The position numbers and the translations under genes are program-made. Of a stretch of DNA of 64,000 bases, positions 56,539 to 64,000 are shown piece by piece. The first letter of the stretch is position 1, and each line of letters starts with the position of its first letter. The notes beneath the pieces are model-generated. The model was given only the letters and a program-made list of their open reading frames with translations, had not been told where the DNA came from and ran no database searches. Source of the DNA: Legionella yabuuchiae (GTDB lineage Bacteria > Pseudomonadota > Gammaproteobacteria > Legionellales > Legionellaceae); assembly GCF_900640115.1 (NCBI RefSeq), contig NZ_CAAAIW010000005.1, positions 1 through 64,000 on the forward strand, written 5' to 3'.

Positions 56539-57645
56539 TTATTGATCTCCTTTAACAGCATTCATTAATGTGTCCATAAGCACAGAATTAGGTACGCCAG
56601 ATTCAAGATAACATTGGCCAAGCGACTTGATAACTACAAAACGCAACGCGTTGTCTTTCACTTTTTTATCATTAAACATTAGATCACGTAAACGGTTTAA
56701 ATCAATCTCTTTTGGGATTCTTCTAGGTAAATTGGCTAGGGTTAACAACTCGTCTATAAATTGAACCTCTGAATCGCTCAAAAGATTCATTTTATTGGAT
56801 AATAAAGCGGCGCAATAAAGCCCAATTCCAACGGCTTCGCCATGACGCCAAGTTTGATAGTGAGTATAGGCTTCCAAAGCATGCGCAAACGTATGACCGA
56901 GATTTAGTAATGCACGCTGCCCCATTTCATGCTCATCTTTCTCAACCAATTTTGTTTTAATCAAGCAACAACCCGCAATGAGTTCAGCAAGCGTATTTAA
57001 ATTAGTTCTAGCGTTTTGTTTTAAAAAAGATTCCACCTGCGCTAGAAATTCACCACCTGCAAGCAATCCATGTTTGATTACTTCGGCCATTCCCGCACAA
57101 AACTCTCGATCTGGCAAGGTAGATAATGTCTCTAAATCCATGATCACAGCATGAGGCTGATAAAAACTACCAATCATGTTTTTACCTTGGGAATGATTGA
57201 TGGCAGTTTTTCCACCCACTGACGCATCAACCTGAGCCAGAAGTGTGGTTGGGATTTGGATAAATCGGACTCCACGTTGATAAGTAGAAGCCGCAAACCC
57301 TGTTATGTCCCCGATTACCCCCCCTCCTAATGCAAGTAAGGTGGTATCACGATGATGTTGATTGTGAATCAGAGCGTTATAAATCAGCTCGAGACTTTGA
57401 TGATTCTTATATTGCTCACCATCCGGTAAAATAACTACATTGTACTGAATCGAACGTAATGTTTTGGTCAGCTGATCAAGATAAATTGGAGCAATGGTAT
57501 CGTTCGTAACGATCAGCAATTGATTGGCTTTTAAATGCAACTTTAGCCAATGATGGTCTGATAAAAGCCCGCTGCCAATATATATTGGATACGTTCGTTC
57601 TGCTAGCCGAACTTCAAGCCTGTTTAAAATCTCAGACTTCGCCAT
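56539..57645 (-). CDS. aroB: 3-dehydroquinate synthase
   Basis: A 368-residue NAD- and zinc-dependent enzyme converting DAHP to 3-dehydroquinate in the shikimate pathway. Motifs: [67 protein letters not shown], and the metal site [12 protein letters not shown] with HGEAVGIG. It overlaps aroK by 14 bases upstream and is followed one base after its stop by damX. Confidence 0.96.
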   Translation of the reverse strand: MAKSEILNRLEVRLAERTYPIYIGSGLLSDHHWLKLHLKANQLLIVTNDTIAPIYLDQLTKTLRSIQYNVVILPDGEQYKNHQSLELIYNALIHNQHHRDTTLLALGGGVIGDITGFAASTYQRGVRFIQIPTTLLAQVDASVGGKTAINHSQGKNMIGSFYQPHAVIMDLETLSTLPDREFCAGMAEVIKHGLLAGGEFLAQVESFLKQNARTNLNTLAELIAGCCLIKTKLVEKDEHEMGQRALLNLGHTFAHALEAYTHYQTWRHGEAVGIGLYCAALLSNKMNLLSDSEVQFIDELLTLANLPRRIPKEIDLNRLRDLMFNDKKVKDNALRFVVIKSLGQCYLESGVPNSVLMDTLMNAVKGDQ

Positions 57646-58159
57646 AAATATATTTTATTATATTATTCGCCACCGCTTTAACGGTTAATTTATCCGTTTC
57701 AAAACTAACGTCAGCGAGTTCTTCGTAGAATGGCTCTCGTTCTTCTTTAAGCGTTTCTAGACGTTGTTCTAAGTCGTCTGTTTGAAGTAACGGTCTTTTG
57801 GTATCGCGCTTAGTTCGCTCAAATTGCTGCTGAAGAGATGCTTTCAAATAAATCACCGTACCTCTGGCGGCTAAAGCGTTACGGTTTTCAGGAGACATCA
57901 CGACGCCACCCCCTGTCGCTAACACAATATTGTTTTTTTGAGTTAACTCTTCAATGACCTTCTGTTCACGTTTTCTAAAGCCTTCTTCTCCTTCAACATC
58001 AAAAATCCAGGAAATATCGGCGCCGGAACGGTCTTCTATCACTTCATCGGTATCATAGAACTCAAGTTTGAGCTCTTTTGCCAAAGTACGGCCTATTGTA
58101 CTTTTACCAGCTCCCATAGGTCCTATCAGAAATATGTTACGTACTTTAACGATGCTCAT
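57632..58159 (-). CDS. aroK: shikimate kinase
   Basis: A 175-residue P-loop kinase phosphorylating shikimate. The P-loop [15 protein letters not shown] is at residues 13-27. The shikimate-binding pieces [30 protein letters not shown] and LATGGGVVM follow, and the lid [11 protein letters not shown] is near 115. First of aroK-aroB-damX, separated by 170 bases from pilQ upstream, a common gammaproteobacterial arrangement. Confidence 0.96.
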   Translation of the reverse strand: MSIVKVRNIFLIGPMGAGKSTIGRTLAKELKLEFYDTDEVIEDRSGADISWIFDVEGEEGFRKREQKVIEELTQKNNIVLATGGGVVMSPENRNALAARGTVIYLKASLQQQFERTKRDTKRPLLQTDDLEQRLETLKEEREPFYEELADVSFETDKLTVKAVANNIIKYIYGEV

Positions 58160-58214
58160 TTTTTATTACATACCTCTTTTATTGATAATTGTATCTAAAC
58201 AGTTGTTTCAGATC

Positions 58215-58274
58215 GCCAGATTATTAATCTGGCCTATTGAGTCATTAACTTAAGTGTTTGAGAACGTCAAACAC
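58215..58274 (-). terminator. two hairpins between pilQ and aroK
   Basis: GCCAGAT-TATTA-ATCTGGC (58215-58233) and GTGTTTGA-GAACG-TCAAACAC (58254-58274). They lie in the 170-base gap after pilQ. On the minus strand the second is followed only by TTAAGTTAAT, so termination may be partial, allowing some read-through into aroK. Confidence 0.4.
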
Positions 58275-58329
58275 GCTCTCATTTTTGTACCCTCCCTCAC
58301 CTCTCTATGGCGTGAGGATAACACAAAGT

Positions 58330-60510
58330 TTACCCTTTCCAAGGTTTTCTAGGCGGTGTCACACTCATTACCTGTGGTCGTGGCCCTACTGGCTTACCAA
58401 ATTTATCTAACTCAACCCCTCTTTGATGCACCCGCGGAGGTCCCTTAATCGCTGTGATGGATAAATTGTTGGTTATTATCCTAGGAGTAATGAAAATGAG
58501 CAACTCTTCATTGCTTAATCGTGCGGTACTTCGTGAAAATAAATTACCCACTAAGGGTAATTGCCCCAAAAATGGCACACGCGTTACCGAATTGTTTTTA
58601 TCTTGCTGATAAATCCCACCTAATACAATGGTTTGACCATTGTTCACCAAAACATTGGTTTCAATGGCTTTGGTCAAAATAATCGGCACACCTTGCACCC
58701 TTCTCCCTGAATCAGAGTCTTGATTAATCTGCAGATCCATTAAGAGCTTTCCATCTGGGGTAATTTGAGGCGTCACTTTTAAGCTTAAGACGGCTTTCTT
58801 AAAAGCCACCGCTGTGGCGCCACTGGATGTGGCTTCTTGATATGGAATGTCTTCCCCTGATTCGATAATAGCCGATTGTTGATTCGTCGTCATTAATCTA
58901 GGGCTTGCAATAATCTCCGCTCGACCTTCACTTTCCAAAGCGGATAATTCTAGATCAAGTAAGACACCATCACCAAGTTTTGCTAACGCAATCCCGATAG
59001 AAGCCGGTGAGGCATCAATGGGTAGCGCGCCTAAATCCACATTTAAACGATCGGCTATAGGAACATCAGCTGGGGGTGTGCCTGCAGCCAGTTCGTTTGC
59101 ACCTTCAAGGGTACCACTTAAGTGGTTTGGCCTTGAAACGCCAAAGCGAACCCCAATGTCTTCTGCGCAATCTTTAGTTACGTTGACAATCCGTGCTTCA
59201 ATCAAGACCTGTTTTACTGGAACATCCAGCTGCTTAACCAATTCACGGATTTCATCAATTTGAGCGCCCGTATCTTGCAGCCAAATGGTATTGGTACGCT
59301 GGTCAACACTTACTGTTCCACGCTCAGTAAGTAATGAATTTTCTTTGTCTTTGAGCATGGTAGCGATATCGGCGGCTTTGGCATAATTAATTTGCAGCAA
59401 TTCAGAACGAATCGGAGCCAACTTCTTGGCTGCCTGAAGTTCGGCTAGTTCTTGATTTTCGCGCTCAGTAAATTGAGCGGCTGTATCGACGATAATAACG
59501 TTACCGGTTCGGCGCTTATCTAGGTTTTGAGTTGTTAAAATAATGTCTAACGCCTGATCCCAGGGCACATCATTTAATCGCAACGTGATATTCCCTTTAA
59601 CGTTATCACTTACAACAATATCAATGCCCGTAAACTCCGCTAATAGATTTAGAACAGAGCGAATGGGAATGTCCTGGAAGTTTAAGGAAATTCGTTTTCC
59701 TGTAAACACTTTTTTCTTGAGTTTTTCAGCTTGTATTTCTTCCGGAGTTAACGGGAAAACATCGATAATAAATTGTTTATTAACCTGATAGGCAAAATGT
59801 CCAAAATCTCCTTGATTCAAAATTGTAATTTTAGCATCTTTACCCTGTTGGGTCGCGCTTACAATCCGAGCAGGGCTATGAAAATCAACGACATCAAACC
59901 GTTTGCGCAAACTTTGCGGCAAGCGGGTGCTATTAAATACTGCTTCAATCGTTTTTCCAGTTTGTGTGACCTCAATCGGAATACCGGCATCAGTTACATT
60001 GATGATTACTCGCCCTCCTTTCTTGGCCGTACCCCGAAAATCAATATTTTTTATGGCATACCGTGCATTAACTGGGCGATTCGTTACAAAAATTTCTTTG
60101 CGCTGCGGAACGAGCTGCTCCGATTTGCCTTTGATCATTAAGCTATAGACATTGCCAGCAGTGTGACCTGAATAAGCCACCGTATCCGACAAATCTAAAA
60201 TCGCACGCACTCGATCCTTAACCGAGACAATACGGTATTTCACCAAAGAGGCAAGTTCAATGTTCTTAAACTTATCTTGCGGGTCAAGCAAAGCTAACTG
60301 AGTATTGATAAAATCCAGCACAAGCCGCGGGGGTTTTTGAGTAATAAAACTCGCTGGCAATTGTTCTAAGGGCTGTGCAAAACAAAAGTCGACCCGAATC
60401 CGATTATCGGGCATGGACTTGACCTTAACGGACTGTAATGCGTTATCTTTTGCATGCAGATTAGTAAACGCTCCCGCAAGTAATAAGAGCACAATAATAA
60501 ATTTTCTCAA
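58330..60510 (-). CDS. pilQ: type IV pilus secretin PilQ
   Basis: A 726-residue outer-membrane secretin forming the pilus exit pore. After a signal peptide (residues 1-20) come two AMIN domains that bind peptidoglycan (about 26-110 and 150-240). Next are an STN/N0 domain (ISLNFQDIPIRSVLNLLAEFTGIDIVVS, near 272-300), N1 modules with VEARIVNVTKDCAEDIGVRFG, and the C-terminal secretin barrel (SALESEGRAEIIASPRLMT; VPFLGQLPLVGNLF). Last gene of pilM-N-O-P-Q. The pilus serves adhesion, twitching and DNA uptake. Confidence 0.95.
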   Translation of the reverse strand: MRKFIIVLLLLAGAFTNLHAKDNALQSVKVKSMPDNRIRVDFCFAQPLEQLPASFITQKPPRLVLDFINTQLALLDPQDKFKNIELASLVKYRIVSVKDRVRAILDLSDTVAYSGHTAGNVYSLMIKGKSEQLVPQRKEIFVTNRPVNARYAIKNIDFRGTAKKGGRVIINVTDAGIPIEVTQTGKTIEAVFNSTRLPQSLRKRFDVVDFHSPARIVSATQQGKDAKITILNQGDFGHFAYQVNKQFIIDVFPLTPEEIQAEKLKKKVFTGKRISLNFQDIPIRSVLNLLAEFTGIDIVVSDNVKGNITLRLNDVPWDQALDIILTTQNLDKRRTGNVIIVDTAAQFTERENQELAELQAAKKLAPIRSELLQINYAKAADIATMLKDKENSLLTERGTVSVDQRTNTIWLQDTGAQIDEIRELVKQLDVPVKQVLIEARIVNVTKDCAEDIGVRFGVSRPNHLSGTLEGANELAAGTPPADVPIADRLNVDLGALPIDASPASIGIALAKLGDGVLLDLELSALESEGRAEIIASPRLMTTNQQSAIIESGEDIPYQEATSSGATAVAFKKAVLSLKVTPQITPDGKLLMDLQINQDSDSGRRVQGVPIILTKAIETNVLVNNGQTIVLGGIYQQDKNNSVTRVPFLGQLPLVGNLFSRSTARLSNEELLIFITPRIITNNLSITAIKGPPRVHQRGVELDKFGKPVGPRPQVMSVTPPRKPWKG

Positions 60511-60549
60511 AGCGATCTCCCTTTTGAGAATTACTAAGGAATGTGATCG

Positions 60550-61107
60550 TCACGTTCCCTCAGGTTTATTAAGCTTGAGCGTAGTGGGTCTTTTTTCCCA
60601 CTTACCGCCAACTTGTACCGTTTCTACCAGCTTAATTGTATCGTTTGTAATTTGAGTAATTTGTCCGAAATTCTTCCCCATATAATCGCCAGCCTTCACG
60701 CGTGTAATTAATCCATCTGGCTGACTAATGAGTCCCCAAGTTGTTGAGTTCACCTTGACGATCCCAACAAACTTCAATGCGTCTAGAGGAAAGACTTCTA
60801 AAGGTTGTTTTGGCCGATTAATATTTGGCGCTTGAATATCTTCTGTTTCAGCCACCTTTATCGGCTTAAATGGACTCCGTCTAATTGGCTGCTCAGGGTA
60901 AGTGAATTTCTTAGGCGCTTCAAATTCTGGAATAGGTTCAATTGGTTTCGAAGGTCTTGATTTAACTTCCTGCATGTAGTTTCTTAGTTCCGTATCATCT
61001 GGACCACAGCCTGCTAAAATAGCGCTCAAGCATACAAATACAAACCAGCTTAACCGTTGTCGGCGACACAAAATAGCTTTAAGACTGTAAGTTTTATTGT
61101 ATGTCAT
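60550..61107 (-). CDS. pilP: type IV pilus assembly lipoprotein PilP
   Basis: A 185-residue inner-membrane lipoprotein. The lipobox LAGC places the modified Cys at residue 34, after an unusually long cationic N-region. A proline-rich linker (PSKPIEPIPEFEAPKKF) leads to the beta-sandwich HR domain (LKFVGIVKVNSTTWGLISQPDGLITRVKAGDYMGKNFGQI) that contacts PilQ. Its start overlaps the pilO stop. Confidence 0.93.
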   Translation of the reverse strand: MTYNKTYSLKAILCRRQRLSWFVFVCLSAILAGCGPDDTELRNYMQEVKSRPSKPIEPIPEFEAPKKFTYPEQPIRRSPFKPIKVAETEDIQAPNINRPKQPLEVFPLDALKFVGIVKVNSTTWGLISQPDGLITRVKAGDYMGKNFGQITQITNDTIKLVETVQVGGKWEKRPTTLKLNKPEGT

Positions 61108-61700
61108 AAGGTTTTATACCGGTAAATTTTTGCTGTCATTTGCATAATGAGTTGATCACCTGATTTTTTTTGTTTCTCAGTCGTGGCTGGTTCAATGACA
61201 AAGTCATGAATGGTAACAATTCGCCCAAGCTGAGCTACCCGACTTAAAAAAACAGCCAGTTGGTGATAATTGCCTACTACGGATATTTTTATAGGAAGCT
61301 CTATATAAAAATCATGTTGAATTTCAGGCATCGGGGCAAACAATTCAAAGGTTAAACCACTGGATAACCCCATTCTTGAAATATCTTCCAATAAACCAGG
61401 CATTTCATGTTTCAAGGGTAATTGTTTCAGCATCATGCCAAAACGACCCTCCATAATTTCCATTTGATTGCGATACGCTCGAAGATTAGCGGCTTTATGC
61501 TGAGTACGCTCGAACTCTGTCCGTAGCTCCTGTTCTTGTTGCTGCAAAGACTCATACTGTTCCAAATTAGATTTGATGATAAACCAATACCCGAGACCTA
61601 GGATCAAAAGCGCAGCAACAACAATTGCTGCTATCTTAATTTGTTTTGGCCATTGTCCAATATTTTCTAATGTTAGTTCATTTAGGCTGAGGTTTTTCAT
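61104..61700 (-). CDS. pilO: type IV pilus assembly protein PilO
   Basis: A 198-residue bitopic protein of the alignment complex. It has a short cytoplasmic N-terminus, one membrane helix (about residues 21-42), a coiled coil (SLQQQEQELRTEFERTQHKAANLRAYRNQ), and a ferredoxin-like periplasmic domain with LPIKISVVGNYHQLAVFLSRVAQLGRIV. It pairs with PilN and directly follows it. Confidence 0.94.
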   Translation of the reverse strand: MKNLSLNELTLENIGQWPKQIKIAAIVVAALLILGLGYWFIIKSNLEQYESLQQQEQELRTEFERTQHKAANLRAYRNQMEIMEGRFGMMLKQLPLKHEMPGLLEDISRMGLSSGLTFELFAPMPEIQHDFYIELPIKISVVGNYHQLAVFLSRVAQLGRIVTIHDFVIEPATTEKQKKSGDQLIMQMTAKIYRYKTL

Positions 61701-62258
61701 TCACCACACCGTTTGTTTAGGGCCAAGGATAAAACTCAATTTAAAGGTATTATCTACATTGTCTGGTGAGTCCTTTGCCTTTTTAATTTCCGTAAGTTCT
61801 GGTGATTGAATCCATTGGTTGGCTTCAATACTTCTCATGAGCTCTGAAATATTAGTATTGGACTCAGCATAACCAAAGAGCGTTACTTTATCACCCTCAC
61901 GTTCGATCTGAGTAAGATAAACTCCTTTTGGTAATACGTTTACTAGTTCATCGAACATACGTACAGTTAAGATGCGTGTGGCTTGCAACTTTTGAATGAT
62001 ACTCATTCTAGCAATCAGAGCCTCGCGCAGCTTTTTAAGCTCTTCAATTTCTTTAATCTGCGCTTTCAAACGAGAAATTTCGGTTTGTAATAGTTGATTA
62101 CGATTGGTTTGAGCTTCAATTAAATTTTTTGCATACATATTCCATAAAAATACAATAATTGCTGCCGCGGCTAACCCCACCCCAAGGTATACCGAAAATT
62201 CCTTTTTTTCTTTTTCGCGCCTAGCTTCACGCCATGGCAATAAATTGATTTCAGTCAT
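61701..62258 (-). CDS. pilN: type IV pilus assembly protein PilN
   Basis: A 185-residue bitopic protein. The first residues MTEINLLPWREARREKEKKEF contain the INLLPWR motif that docks into PilM. Next come one membrane helix (about 24-43), a coiled coil and a ferredoxin-like periplasmic domain (LPKGVYLTQIEREGDKVTLFGYAESNTNISELMRSIE). It is the link between cytoplasmic PilM and periplasmic PilO/PilP. Confidence 0.95.
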   Translation of the reverse strand: MTEINLLPWREARREKEKKEFSVYLGVGLAAAAIIVFLWNMYAKNLIEAQTNRNQLLQTEISRLKAQIKEIEELKKLREALIARMSIIQKLQATRILTVRMFDELVNVLPKGVYLTQIEREGDKVTLFGYAESNTNISELMRSIEANQWIQSPELTEIKKAKDSPDNVDNTFKLSFILGPKQTVW

Positions 62259-62309
62259 TAATCAATCCTATACTTTAAGGATGTCTCCTAACTTAGAGCC
62301 TCTCTCTAG

Positions 62310-63380
62310 TTATTTTCTTTCTGAAGCTCTTAGCGCTAAACCACAGGCTACTAAATAGGTTGGTGAATCTTTATACAATTGATCCGGGTTAACTTTTTTA
62401 GTCACGTCCATGTGTTTAAATGGATTTGCAATTTGTGTTGGGATATTAATATGTTCTTGCAGTACTCGTGCTAAATCTGGTAGCTTCGCAACTCCGCCAG
62501 CTAACAAAATATAATCAACTAACGTATAGTGTGTGGATGAAAAAAAGACCTGCAATCCACGCTTAATCTGTAGCAGAATTAATTCGATGAATGGCTGCAA
62601 TATTTCATTTTGATAATCTTCAGGTAAAGTTCCTTCCTCCAAAGCCTTCTCAGCCTCTTCCCTTCCCATCCCATAGGTTTCCATGATGGATTGAATCAGT
62701 CGTTCCCCCCCAAACTCTTCTTCACGCGCAAAAATAATTTTCTTGCCTGAAAGTACAAAAAAATGGGTAAACACGGCACCAATGTCAATGATGGCGATTA
62801 CTTTATTTTCTTCTTCGGCAGGTAGATCCGATGCCAAAAGATGGGCAACTCGTTCAACGGCGTATGATTCGACATCTACAATAACTGCTTCCAGTCCTGC
62901 GCGGGTTATCGTCTCAACGCGTTTACTAACATTCTCGCTACGAGATGCAACGATGAGAACATCTTGCATGGCCGTGTTTTTGACTGAAGGACCAATAATA
63001 TTAAAATCAATATTAATTTCATCAATCGGATAAGGAATATATTTATCAGCTTCTATAACTACGAGCTCTTCTATCTCATCTTCAGTCAAGCCTTGGTGCA
63101 CTTGTATTGTGCGACTAATCGCCAAGGAATCTGGAACCGCCACCGCTGCTTTCCTTGAACTTAAGCGTGCTTGAGCCAGTAACGAACGAATAGCATCCGA
63201 TACGGAATCAACGTTTTTGACAATCGCCCCTTCCATGGCCTGTTCGGGAAGCTTAACAAAACCGTAACCATCAAGAGAGTACTTACTGCCACTTGAAGAA
63301 ATTTCAACAATTTTGACAGACGTCGAACTAATATCTACGCCAAGAATGGTTCGCTGTCGAGGGCTTAGCAGTTTGAACAC
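62310..63380 (-). CDS. pilM: type IV pilus assembly ATPase-fold protein PilM
   Basis: A 356-residue actin-like (FtsA-type) cytoplasmic protein. Features: ILGVDISSTSVKIVEIS at the N-terminus, IIDIGAVFTHFFVLSGKKIIFAREEEFGGERLIQSI in the middle and YILLAGGVAKLPDL near the C-terminus, giving the phosphate-1, phosphate-2 and adenosine motifs. I chose GTG at 63380 because AAGGAG lies nine bases upstream. An in-frame ATG at 63434 would add residues unlike PilM. First gene of the pilMNOPQ operon; a repeat element lies 60 bases upstream. Confidence 0.93.
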   Translation of the reverse strand: MFKLLSPRQRTILGVDISSTSVKIVEISSSGSKYSLDGYGFVKLPEQAMEGAIVKNVDSVSDAIRSLLAQARLSSRKAAVAVPDSLAISRTIQVHQGLTEDEIEELVVIEADKYIPYPIDEINIDFNIIGPSVKNTAMQDVLIVASRSENVSKRVETITRAGLEAVIVDVESYAVERVAHLLASDLPAEEENKVIAIIDIGAVFTHFFVLSGKKIIFAREEEFGGERLIQSIMETYGMGREEAEKALEEGTLPEDYQNEILQPFIELILLQIKRGLQVFFSSTHYTLVDYILLAGGVAKLPDLARVLQEHINIPTQIANPFKHMDVTKKVNPDQLYKDSPTYLVACGLALRASERK

Positions 63381-63440
63381 TTGCCTTGTCTCCTTATTAT
63401 GGCAATAAAATATCCATAGACCCCTGATGCACATGCCCGT

Positions 63441-63520
63441 GATCGTTCAAAATGCGTGATTTATACCACACAAAAAATCATATCGCCTAAACTATCGCAT
63501 TTTGAAGTCTCTTGGGTATA
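63441..63520. repeat. TTCAAAATGCGA element, full copy upstream of pilM
   Basis: The left arm GATCGTTCAAAATGCGTGAT (63441-63460) and the right arm TATCGCATTTTGAAGTCTC followed by TTGGGTATA (63493-63520) are inverted repeats around a short AT-rich centre. It is the same structure as the copy ahead of mfd and sits in the promoter region of the pil operon. Confidence 0.65.
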
Positions 63521-63665
63521 TTAACGTAAGTTATTAAAAAATGAAATTTTTATCCTGTCTAAGGGTATGAAATTAACAATTGCTTCATCCATTCTTGCGC
63601 ACATAGCCTGCATTGCACTATAGTGGGTGTTGAAAATCTGTGCGTTTGTGATCTAAGGAGTAGCT

Positions 63666-64000
63666 ATGCTGGATTTAAATGATTTAAAGCACGCCCTGTT
63701 AACGGTGGTTATTCGATATCACAGTGAAGTCAAAGACTGCCCACTCGAACGAGAAGAAGCTGAAACTAAAGCCGATAATATTTTAAAAGATATTACGACC
63801 CCCTTTGAACACCATCTGAAACAATTGGTTGATGAAGCCGTCAAGAGCGCTCCGACTCATCTAAACTTATTAACTTATCTCTCCAAAATCATGGTACTGC
63901 TTCATTCGGTAACCAATCCAATCGATAATGTATCTGAGGCATTGTTTTCGAAATTAAATGAACTGATAACAGGCATTCGGCAATTACAAACACTAAATTC
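63666..64000 (+). CDS. start of an unidentified gene running off the right edge
   Basis: The frame opens with ATG at 63666, preceded by AAGGAG six bases upstream, and stays open to the end of the window (about 111 residues seen). The product begins MLDLNDLKHALLTVVIRYH and appears wholly helical and hydrophilic, with no signal peptide and no motif I recognise. It is divergent from pilM; in many gammaproteobacteria that position holds ponA/mrcA, which this is not. Confidence 0.65.
   Translation, partial: MLDLNDLKHALLTVVIRYHSEVKDCPLEREEAETKADNILKDITTPFEHHLKQLVDEAVKSAPTHLNLLTYLSKIMVLLHSVTNPIDNVSEALFSKLNELITGIRQLQTLN

Noticed and set aside
63381-63434. ATG start of PilM at 63434
   Set aside because: It adds 18 residues unlike PilM, whereas the GTG at 63380 has AAGGAG nine bases upstream and begins at the conserved MFKLL-type N-terminus.

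Overview
The window is a continuous stretch of a moderately AT-rich gammaproteobacterial chromosome, most probably from Legionella or a close relative. The best marker is a Mip-type FKBP isomerase (14860-15555) whose signal peptide, dimerisation helix and catalytic domain read like Legionella Mip throughout. A small DUF3757-like secreted protein, a long-form NadA and the pilMNOPQ/aroK-aroB-damX block agree with this. No plasmid, phage, rRNA or CRISPR signature was seen.

Layout. 1-4915 (minus): M20 peptidase, a MurG-family glycosyltransferase, nadC and a cation/proton antiporter. 5020-7398: PEP synthase (minus). 7511-11885 (plus): purB-nadB-nadA, so NAD synthesis from aspartate is complete here with nadC. 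11900-12605: a REP-associated tyrosine transposase (RAYT) between two inverted copies of its REP palindrome. 12649-15555: DUF3757-like protein, tRNA-Leu(CAA), AmpG-like permease and mip. 15724-26769: one 11-kb gene for a 3681-residue protein with an embedded SecA-like helicase/ATPase, the most unusual object in the window. 26989-32970: xseA, a rhomboid protease, a RAYT/REP scar, a small possibly broken secreted-protein gene and mfd. 32996-38836 (minus): acyl-CoA synthetase, YejM/PbgA-like sulfatase-fold protein, tldD and a nitrilase-family hydrolase. 38894-40112: two membrane proteins. 40150-45282 (minus): a 2-oxoacid:ferredoxin oxidoreductase pair, then era-recO-pdxJ. 45425-48061 (plus): a pilin with a TTG start, a coiled-coil protein with a strong promoter, and a KDPG-aldolase homologue lacking the Schiff-base lysine. 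48116-52325 (minus): ribF-ileS-lspA. 52359-53820: a GC-richer segment with a secreted isoaspartyl peptidase/asparaginase, bounded on both sides by copies of a dispersed inverted-repeat element. 53859-55081: universal stress protein, then a TPP riboswitch and a PnuC-family (presumably thiamine) transporter. 55095-63380 (minus): pilM-N-O-P-Q, aroK-aroB and a damX-like gene. 63666 to the end: start of another gene.

Three palindromic repeat families are dispersed through intergenic DNA: the RAYT-linked REP (3 copies), an element with the core TTCAAAATGCGA (5 whole or half copies) and a single GGATTGCTTCG-type long hairpin. Several sit at the edges of accessory DNA or directly upstream of housekeeping genes. 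The main accessory features are the giant SecA-like gene, the asparaginase cassette, the RAYT locus and the Arg-substituted KDPG aldolase homologue.
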